Shown: positions 1 through 7,100 of the stretch, in pieces
Position numbering within the stretch: the stretch's first letter is position 1
How the letters are laid out: each line of letters begins with the position of its first letter
Assembly: GCA_026770585.1 (NCBI GenBank)
Contig: MU647115.1
Coordinates: 3,508 to 14,281 of the forward strand
Direction: 5' to 3'
From: Baffinella frigidus
Taxonomy: Eukaryota > Cryptophyceae > Cryptomonadales > Baffinellaceae
Length of the DNA stretch: 10,774 nt
Notes under the pieces: generated by a model
What the model was told of the DNA's origin: nothing
What the model saw: only the letters and a program-made list of their open reading frames with translations
The model's database searches: none
Made by a program: the position numbers and the translations under genes

Positions 1-360
1 GATCCCTCCCCGACCTCCCCCGACCTCAGAACCACGTGTCCCAACCTCATGGGCTCGGGACACATGGTTGTGAGGTTGGGACACACGGTTCTGGGCTTGG
101 CGGCACTAGACCTCACCCCTGTGAGCATTAGCGAAATCCTAAGGTTTAGGGTCGGGACTGTGAGCTTTAGGGTCGGGACTGTAAGGTTTAGGGTCGGGAC
201 TGTAAGGTTTAGGGTCGGGACACATGGTTGTGAGGTCGGGACACATTGTTGTGGGCTCGGGACACATGGTTGTGAGGTCGGGACACACGGTTCTGAGGTC
301 GGGACACACGGTTCTGGGCACGGGACACATGGTTGTGAGGTCGGGACACACGGTACGTGT
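1..360. repeat. 21-bp tandem array with inverted copies at its left end
   Basis: From 151 to 360 there are ten consecutive 21-bp units starting GTCGGGAC. The first three read GTCGGGACTGTAAGGTTTAGG and the later ones GTCGGGACACATGGTTGTGAG. Two more units lie at 54-95. Bases 14-50 carry the reverse complement, so 14-95 forms a hairpin. Because 21 is a multiple of 3, both strands give long repetitive reading frames, which I do not call as genes. Confidence 0.9.
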
Positions 361-660
361 CATCTGAGGTTGTGAATTTTCTAGTCACGTCCCCCAGACG
401 TTCTGTACCCAGGTTTTTTTAGGTTGCAAGATCCGTTGCGAGGCCTAGTCAAGCCTCTGCAAGGGTTGGGGAGGGTGTTTGGGTTTGTCGAAGGCCGTTC
501 ATGGGTGTCGTTGCCTGGAGAGGTGTGGAGGCTTCAGGCGTCATCTGAGGTTCTGAACTTTCTGGTCACGTCCCCCGGACGTGCTGTGCCAAGGCTCTGT
601 TACCGGGGGACGTGCTGTGCCAAGGCTCTGTTACGTTTGGGTTTGTGGAAGGCCGTTCAT
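361..660. repeat. Direct repeats in 3' flank
   Basis: About 53 bp beginning CATCTGAGGTTGTGAA at 361 recurs at 542-594. GGACGTGCTGTGCCAAGGCT and following bases occur at 577-603 and 608-634. TTTGGGTTTGTsGAAGGCCG occurs near 479 and 635. No gene is visible. Confidence 0.75.
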
Positions 661-850
661 GCCCAGGGCTGGGCAGTGCTGGGCATAGCTGGGCAGATCT
701 GGGCAGAGGCTGCCCAGTGCTGGGCAGTGCTGGGCAGATCTGGGCAGAGCTGGGCAGACGATGCCCAGGGCTGGGCAGGGCTGGGCAGAGTTGGGCAGAG
801 GCTGCCCGTTGCTGGGCAGTGCTGGGCAGTGCTGAGCAGAGCTGGGCAGC
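661..850. repeat. GCTGGGCA tandem array
   Basis: About 17 copies of GCTGGGCA or TCTGGGCA occur with a dominant spacing of 10-11 bp. They are punctuated every 40-60 bp by the complementary TGCCCA, so local hairpins are possible. All frames are repeat translations. Confidence 0.88.
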
Positions 851-893
851 CTCTGACCGTTGACGGTTAAGAGGAAACGGTCGCGCACCGCTG

Positions 894-1014
894 TACAGGG
901 GTACCTCGCTCATAAGAAACCGCGCCCCCCTAGGACCCTACGGTAGGACATGCCTAGGGTCTTAGGGGGGTCCTATGGGGGGGGGCGGTTTCTTATGAGC
1001 GAGGTACCCCTGTA
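894..1014. mobile_element. TA-flanked foldback element, copy A
   Basis: Thirty-base perfect terminal arms (894-923 with 985-1014) contain CAGGGGTACCTCGCTCATAA, and pairing continues inward through CTAGGACCC. The outermost bases are TA on both sides, consistent with a TA target duplication as in Tc1/mariner-type MITEs. It has no coding capacity. Confidence 0.83.
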
Positions 1015-1059
1015 GGGTCCCTCGGGAGGTCTGGAATATTTCGTGCACGCCCTGTATCA

Positions 1060-1196
1060 TAGGGCTACCTCGCTCATAAAAAAACGCCCACCCCCCTAGG
1101 ACCCTGTGCCCCCTAGGACCACCACAGGGTCCTAGGCATAACCCTACTGTAGGGTCCTCGGGGGTGGCGCTTTCTTATGAGCGAGGTACCCCTGTA
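1060..1196. mobile_element. TA-flanked foldback element, copy B
   Basis: This has the same ends as copy A (left GGGCTACCTCGCTCATAA, slightly decayed; right TTATGAGCGAGGTACCCC followed by TGTA). Its interior differs and is rich in CCTAGGACC and AGGGTCCT modules. Confidence 0.78.
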
Positions 1197-1317
1197 TGGC
1201 CCCACGGTGTTTCAAGTAAGCCCTGTATGGCCCTACGGTGGTTCTAGGGGGCGGGGCGGCTCGTTAACGGTGGTTCTAGGGGGGGGGGCGGCTCTTTATC
1301 AGCGAGGAACCCCTGTA
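1197..1317. mobile_element. Decayed relative of the TA-flanked foldback (copy C)
   Basis: Only a right end is recognisable (TTTATCAGCGAGGAACCCCT, then GTA at 1317). It is preceded by two direct copies of ACGGTGGTTCTAGGGGGsGGG (1236-1266, 1268-1298) and repeated CCCTGTATGGCCC motifs. Confidence 0.55.
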
Positions 1318-1373
1318 CTGTACGCACGCCAGCCGCCTGCAGTCGCCCGGATTTTGCTGGTTTGCCCTTCTTT

Positions 1374-1460
1374 CTTTTTTCTCACACCTACAGAACCAGT
1401 TCCGGTGTCCGCCTAAGTTGGGAGCTCGAAGAACCTAAAGGACCTAAAGGAACTTGCCCG
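1374..1460 (+). repeat. Acceptor-like sequence, inverted partner of 2433-2500
   Basis: A strong pyrimidine tract ending CACACCTACAG (to 1393) is followed by AACCAGTTCCGGTGTCCGCC and TTGGGAGCTCGAAGAAC. The same about 60 bases after a CAG occur in the opposite orientation in intron 7. It may be the splice acceptor of an unidentified plus-strand exon, or just a dispersed repeat. Confidence 0.6.
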
Positions 1461-1511
1461 GCGAAGCTGCATGTTGAGAATCGCCGTTCCGCTCTTGCTT
1501 CTCGGAGAGAC

Positions 1512-1616
1512 GTATCCCTCAAGTGGCGAGTAGCCTGTTACGCTCCACTTCGGCCTACGTAGGGGCCTACGACCTGCCGCGGGTCAAATATGACCCGCTC
1601 GCCACTGAAGGGATAC
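1512..1616. repeat. Short foldback, 19-bp arms
   Basis: GTATCCCTCAAGTGGCGAG (1512-1530) and CTCGCCACTGAAGGGATAC (1598-1616) pair at 17 of 19 positions. The interior holds GGGTCAAATATGACCC and CCTACGTAGG palindromes. It could be another small MITE, but no target duplication was found. Confidence 0.65.
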
Positions 1617-1673
1617 ACCTTCAACTTGCGTTGTGGAAGGAAGATCACAGGCAGAGACTCATAGGGAGCGTGT

Positions 1674-1839
1674 TCATAGGCTAACTGCCTGAAAATGGGG
1701 TAGTTAGGCATACGGCGTTGCCTAGGACCTCCTACCGTAGGCCGAGGGATCCTAGGACCAAAAAGTCTCGGCCTACGGTAGGAGGTCCTAGGCAACGCCG
1801 TAGGCCTAACTACCCCATTTTCAGGCCGTTACCCTATTA
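1674..1839 (+). mobile_element. Foldback MITE family 1, copy 1
   Basis: This 166-bp element runs from TCATAGGCTAACTGCCTG to GTTACCCTATTA. It has two arms of about 70 bp that pair almost perfectly (containing GAAAATGGGGTAGTTAGGC and CCTAGGACCTCCTACCG) and an asymmetric loop GGATCCTAGGACCAAAAAGT. The flanking 4-bp target duplication is GTGT (1670-1673 and 1840-1843). No coding capacity, so it depends on an unseen transposase. Confidence 0.93.
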
Positions 1840-1986
1840 GTGTGTGTGTATACGTGGGGGGAGGCGGCGCGACTTGAAGGAGGAACGCGCGGAAAAGATG
1901 CGGGGAGGAGGAGAGGAGGAGAGGACGGTTGACTGAAACGATAAAGTTGACTAAAACTAAAAGTCGAAGTTGACTAAAACAGGCGA
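1840..1986. other. 3' flank / putative 3' UTR of alpha-adaptin
   Basis: Downstream of the stop on the minus strand are TTTTAGTCAACTTCGAC and TTTTAGTCAACTTTATC repeats, then CTCCTC-rich sequence up to the MITE target duplication. I see no AATAAA or TGTAA polyadenylation signal. Confidence 0.4.
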
Positions 1987-2034
1987 TCATGCGCGCTTGA
2001 GGAGGATCGCCTGCAGCGCCGCTTCGAACCCGTC
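1987..2034 (-). CDS. AP2A: Alpha-adaptin exon 8: C-terminus and stop codon
   Basis: The terminal exon encodes DGFEAALQAILLKRA followed by TGA. It is read in phase 0 from exon 7 and matches the amphipathic C-terminal helix of alpha-adaptins (animals HLCELLAQQF, plants TFELKEFIKEQL). The acceptor is a tandem GAGCAG, so the exon may start three bases earlier and add Gln without changing frame. Upstream lies the CCCTAAACCC-like repeat of intron 7, the same arrangement as before exons 4 and 7. The call rests on phase, position and the stop at the expected family length. The exon is short, so it is less certain than the others. Confidence 0.72.
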   Translation of the reverse strand, partial: DGFEAALQAILLKRA

Positions 2035-3792
2035 CTGCTCGCGTTGAGGGTTTCGGGTTTAGAGTTTGGGGTTTGGGCTTTAGAGTTTGGGGTTTAGAGT
2101 TTGGGGTTTGGGGTTTGGGGTTTAGGGTTTGGGGTTGAGGGTTTGGGGTTGAGGGTTTAGAGTTTGGGGTTTGGGGTTTGGGGTTTAGGGTTTAGGGTTT
2201 GGGGTTTAGGTTTAGGTTTGGGGTTGAGGGTTGAGGGTTTGGGGTTTGGGGTTTGGAGTTTGGGGTTTGGGGTTTGGGGTTTAGGGTTTATGGTTCAGGG
2301 TTCAGGGTTCAGGGTTTAGTGTTTCGGGTTTCGGGTTTCGGGTCTAGGGTTCAGGGTTTAGGGTTTAGGGTTGATGGTACGCAACACCCAACGTGGATCC
2401 GAGCAGGGGTGCCAGCAAGCACGGGCGAAGCAGGAAGGTCCTTCGGGTCCTTCACGTTCTTCGAGCTCCCAACATAGGCGGACACTGGAACTTATCTGCA
2501 GAAAAGCCATGCTTCCTTTCGGATCACATCAGCCCCCCCGGTGCAGAGGATCGCAGCAGGGGGGGGTAGGCCGCTCTATTGTGGGGAACTACACGGGCTT
2601 TGAGGGCCTAGTTCCTCACCACCACTCACTAGCAAATGGCGAAGGGGTGTGTGAATCTAGTTCTCAAGCCTAAGTGAATCTACTTTGACGTCCTCACAAC
2701 CTTGCGTCCTCAAGTGCCCTTAGACAACCTTGCGTCCTTAAGTGCCCTTGGAGCCTAGACACCCACAGGGAACGTTCGTGCTGCTGTATGACGTTCATTA
2801 AAGCTCCATAAGGGACAGGGGGGGGAGCGTACCCGGACGTGGGGGTTGTCCTCATAACCTTGCGTCCTGAAGTGCCCTCAGATAACCTTGGGGGGGGAGC
2901 GTACCCGGACGAGGGGGTTGTCGGAGCGGACGAGAAGCGAGGCAGTCTTGGCTCCAGCGTCGATTTCCAGCTGCACCAGCACCGTCGCCGTCCCCTCCGG
3001 CGCTGTGGGTTTGGGTTTGGGGTTTGGGGATTGGGGTTTGGGGTGGCAGACGCACTGGCCAAGAAAGAGGAGGCAGCGACAGAGCTTACCCACCATCCAC
3101 GCGTTACTCGTCAACACAGTCTCCACACACGTACCATCTCCAGGGGGGTTCTAGCCTCCTATGATTGGGCCCACCATGGGATGCTGGCAGTGCGCATCAG
3201 TGATGGCGAGTAACCTAATAGGGCAACGGCCTGAAAATGGGGTAGTTAGGCCTACGGTATTGCCTAGGACCTCCTACCGTAGGCCGAGACTTTTTGGTCC
3301 TAGGATCCCTCGGCCTACGGTAGGAGGTCCTAGGCAATGCCGTATGCCTAACTACCCCATTTTCAAGCCGTTAGCCTATGAAACCCCTCTGTCCTATCGT
3401 TCCGCAGACGCGCGCACATTTTCATAGGCTAACTGCCTGAAAATGGGGTAGTTAGGCATACGGGATTGCCTAGGACCTTCTACCGTAGGCCGAGGGATCC
3501 TAGGACCAAAAAGTCTCGGCCTACGGCAGGAGGTCCTAAGCAATGCCGTAGGCCTAACTACCCCATTTTCAGGCCGTTACCCTATTAATTTCTCAGACAG
3601 AAGAGTGGAGGTTGGCACACGAGGTGTTTCACGTTGATGGCCACCCACCAATTTCATCTCGGAAGCTAACTGAATCAGTTCCTTTTCAATAGGAGGTTGA
3701 ATAGAAAAAGTTGGGGGGGGGGCGGGCGGGGGGCGTACTGGTCAACGACGCAGAGCCAGCGACCGTCCCTGCCGGAAGGCCCTCCTGGACGG

Positions 3793-3840
<48 letters not shown>

Positions 3841-3850
3841 CTCTCTCACC

Positions 3851-3891
<41 letters not shown>

Positions 3892-4027
3892 CCTCGCGCT
3901 CTCTCGCTCTCTCGCTCTCCCACACACTCGGTATGCAGCGGGGGCGGTCGGGTGGGGGGGGGGCACGCATTGGTCAACGACGCAGAGCCAGCGACCGTCC
4001 CAGCCGGAAGGCCCTCCTGAACGGCCT

Positions 4028-4090
<63 letters not shown>

Positions 4091-4130
4091 CTCTATCTAT
4101 CTCTCTCTCTCTTTCTCTCGCACTCTCTCA

Positions 4131-4182
<52 letters not shown>

Positions 4183-7100
4183 ATCTTTATGCGGTCGGGC
4201 GGGGCACGCACTGGTCAACGACGCAGAGCCAGCGACCGTCCCAGCCGGAAGGCCCTCCTGGACGGCCATCTTCATCGAGCTTCCCAGCATCGTCTGAACC
4301 GCCGTATCCACCGCCCACTTGTCTGCCAGAAAGAAGAGGATTCATCTCCACGGGGTCCGCATTTCATCTCCACGGGGTCAGCATTTCAACTTCTCGGGGT
4401 CAGCATTTCAACTCCTGGACGGCCATCTTCATGCTGCTGCCCAGCATCGTCCGAACCGCCGTGTCCACCGCCCACTTGTCTGCCACCACCGACCCAAAAT
4501 CGGTTAGGCACACCCTATGTCCCTACGGTATTGCCTACGGTATTGCTTACTGTAGGGTCCTATGGATAATGCACGTATGGGGTATCCATGAAATCCGTAT
4601 GGATGATGCACGTATAGGTTATTCATGAAATCCCTTCGGAGTCCGCTAGGAGAGAGGGCCTCCTGGACACGGCCATCTTCATGCTGCTGACCAGCATCGT
4701 CTGCACCGCCGTGTCCACCGACCACTTGTCTGCGCCACGCGACCAACGGTTTCAGCTTGAAACACAGTGAGCTACGAAGGGAAAATGTGACCAACATCGA
4801 GCGACTTTCTGTTAGGATAGCTTGAAACCATCGACTGCACCGCCGTGTCCACCGCCCACTTGTCTGCGCCACGCGACGGGGTCGGGGTCAGCAATTCAAC
4901 ACCCCACCCAGTGGGCTACGAAGGGAGGGCGCGGCAAAAATCGAGCGACTTTGCTTGCCGTTGGGATAGCTTCCTAGAATTGTCTGCAGTGCCGTGTCCG
5001 CCGTCCACTTGTCTGCCACACAGAAGAGCATTCAACTCGTCGGGGTCAGTATTTCAACTCCTAGGGATCGGTTCCGGCCGGAAAATTCGATGAACCCTCT
5101 CAGAAGTACTTGCCAGGATATGCAAGTGAATGTCGAGATGCGCGGGGGTCGCCGGAGCAGCTTGCCCGAGGTGTGAGGTACCCCGAATACAGTCGATCTA
5201 ACGACGGCTCGTCCTGGACTAGGTCCTCATACCTGTGACCTCCTGCCAAGAACCCCCCCTTCCCCCTCTGAACGCCCAGAACCCCCCTCCTGGCGGGGGA
5301 AGATAAGGGGGGGAGATAGGGGGGGCAATATGGGAGAGGTAGGAGGAAGATAGGGGGGCAGCAGGGGCGGGGGCAGGGCAGGCGGGCGCGTTCGACCTTG
5401 CACGGCCTTCGTGACTACCATCCAGGTCCTCTACACCCCAAACCCTGCACCCTACACCCCAAACCCGCGGACCTTGCAAGGGGGGGGCAGACCCTCCCTA
5501 CACACGGGACCAAAACAACAACACTTCCCACACAAAAACACGCAAGAAACCACCCTCTCCACATTCCCTATACACACACCCAGACCCCCCCCCCCCCTGC
5601 AGTTGGGCTTCAACCTTGCAAGGCGACGGAGACACCGACGCCCGGCTCGGTATACAGCATCGCCGCCCACTTTGACCTGAACGCCCCTGCCTCCAGCGGC
5701 AGCGGATCCGCGAACTTGTGCGGAAGCACCTGTGTGGTACAGAGGTGTTGGTGGGTCTGGCCACGGAACCGTACAGCTCACTTTTGTGTAGGCGGGGTCG
5801 CGCGTAAAGTCAAATAATCAACTTAAAGACTTCTGCTCCTCGATCCTTCATGACGCCCGAGCTCACTCGAACGCCCTCTGTTTCCAGCGGCAGCGGATCC
5901 GCGAACTTGTGCGGAAGCACCTGTTGAAAACGCCGTTTATTTAGTTATGCCGCCTAATTAAACGAAAAACGTGTTTCAATAGACCCTTCTCGGGTCTCGC
6001 ACGCCAGTTGCAGATTGGTCATTGTAGCCTTCCCACACGCTGGACTACGGACCTTTCAACAAAAGTCAACTTGCCCAGAGACAATTAACTTTAAGGATTT
6101 TTTGGTGTAAATTTGGTCACGTACCACCCCGGAATCCGGGCCTAAAATCAAATCCGAAACCCTCGAAGCCCACCGAGTGGTGAGTGGGCTCCCGGGGTCG
6201 GCAGTGAAAACGGGGTGAGTAGTGGAAGGGGGGACTTACGGGGAGGGTGACCTTTCTCAGGTCTTGCAAGCCAGTTCACGATTGGTCATTGTAGCCTTCT
6301 GAGTGGGTGGGTTCCCAACGTGGTGAGCAGTGGAACGGGGGACTTGCTGGGAGGGTGAGGTTCATGGTGCGGTTATTGTAGTCTTCTGAGGGGCTCCCGG
6401 GGTCGGCAGTGAAAACGGGGTGAGTAGTGGAAGGGGGGACTTACGGGGAGGGCGACATTTTCATAGATCCTTATCAGGTCTCGCAGTTGAACATTGGTTA
6501 TTGCAGTCTTGTGAGTGGGCTCCCAAAGGGGTGAGGAGTGCAAGGCGGGACTTACGGGGAGGGTGAGGTCATTTCAAGATTGGTCATTGCAGTCTTGTAA
6601 GTGGGCGTCCAGCGGGGTGAGGAGTGAAAGGGAGGACTTACGGGGGGTGAGCGGCACTGTACACTTTAATAGGCTAACGACCTGAAAATGGGGTAGTTAG
6701 GCATACGGCATTGCCTAGGACCTCCTACCGTAGGCCGAGGGATCCTAGGACCAAAAAGTCTTGGCCTACGGTACGAGGTCCTAGGCAATACCATAGGCCT
6801 AACTACCCCATTTTCAGGCCGTTACCCTATTAACTTGGTTTTGGAGGGCTGGTGGATCGGACACAGGATCTGAGACGGGAGTGGAACGCGGGACGTACGG
6901 GGAGGTTGCGGTTCATGGTGCGGTTGTCAGCGGCTTGATCAAATACACATGGAGCAGTGGGAGGGGCGACTTACGGGGAGGGTGAGGAAGCCTTACAGGG
7001 ACGCTGGACGCCCACTAATCTCATAGGCAAACACTTACAATTTATAAACTGAATTTCAATCAAAATTACTACACATTTGCTTTAATATTACTATTAAAGG

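Noticed and set aside
151-360. CRISPR-like array
   Set aside because: Units abut with no unique spacers, and the surroundings are eukaryotic.
49-375. 108-residue plus-strand frame and the opposing 74-residue minus-strand frame
   Set aside because: Both are translations of a 21-bp tandem repeat, with no non-repeat protein sequence.
424-913. Several Ala/Gln/Trp/Gly-rich or Pro/Ser-rich frames on both strands
   Set aside because: They are the GCTGGGCA array read in different frames.
1177-1416. Frame starting MSEVPLY
   Set aside because: The peptide is the translated end of the TA-flanked foldback element (TTATGAGCGAGGTACCCC), not a gene start.
1478-1683. Protein-like plus-strand frame containing YDLPRVKYDPLATEGIHLQL, resembling a C2-domain strand
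   Set aside because: The stretch coincides with a 19-bp-arm foldback (1512-1616), runs into the MITE at 1674 and has no partner exons. Resemblance is too weak to call.
2041-2375. Chromosome end (telomere) made of TTTAGGG
   Set aside because: The repeat is degenerate, interstitial, occurs in several introns, and has genic sequence on both sides.
2253-2477. Plus-strand Gly/Val/Phe-rich frame
   Set aside because: It is a translation of the telomere-like repeat.
2358-2495. Terminal exon of alpha-adaptin ending in repeat-derived TAA
   Set aside because: The exon at 1987-2034 gives a C-terminus of normal family length and a helix-like sequence. The 2358-2495 frame adds 45 odd residues, partly repeat, so it is kept only as a possible cassette.
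3686-4628. Long Ser/Leu and Arg/Glu frames up to 305 residues
   Set aside because: They are CT/GA microsatellite translations spanning partial exon 6 copies in wrong frames.
5145-5235. Minus-strand frame YEDLVQDEPSLDRLYSGYLT after a CACAG
   Set aside because: No match to the appendage, and it is not needed because exon 5 joins exon 6 in phase without it.
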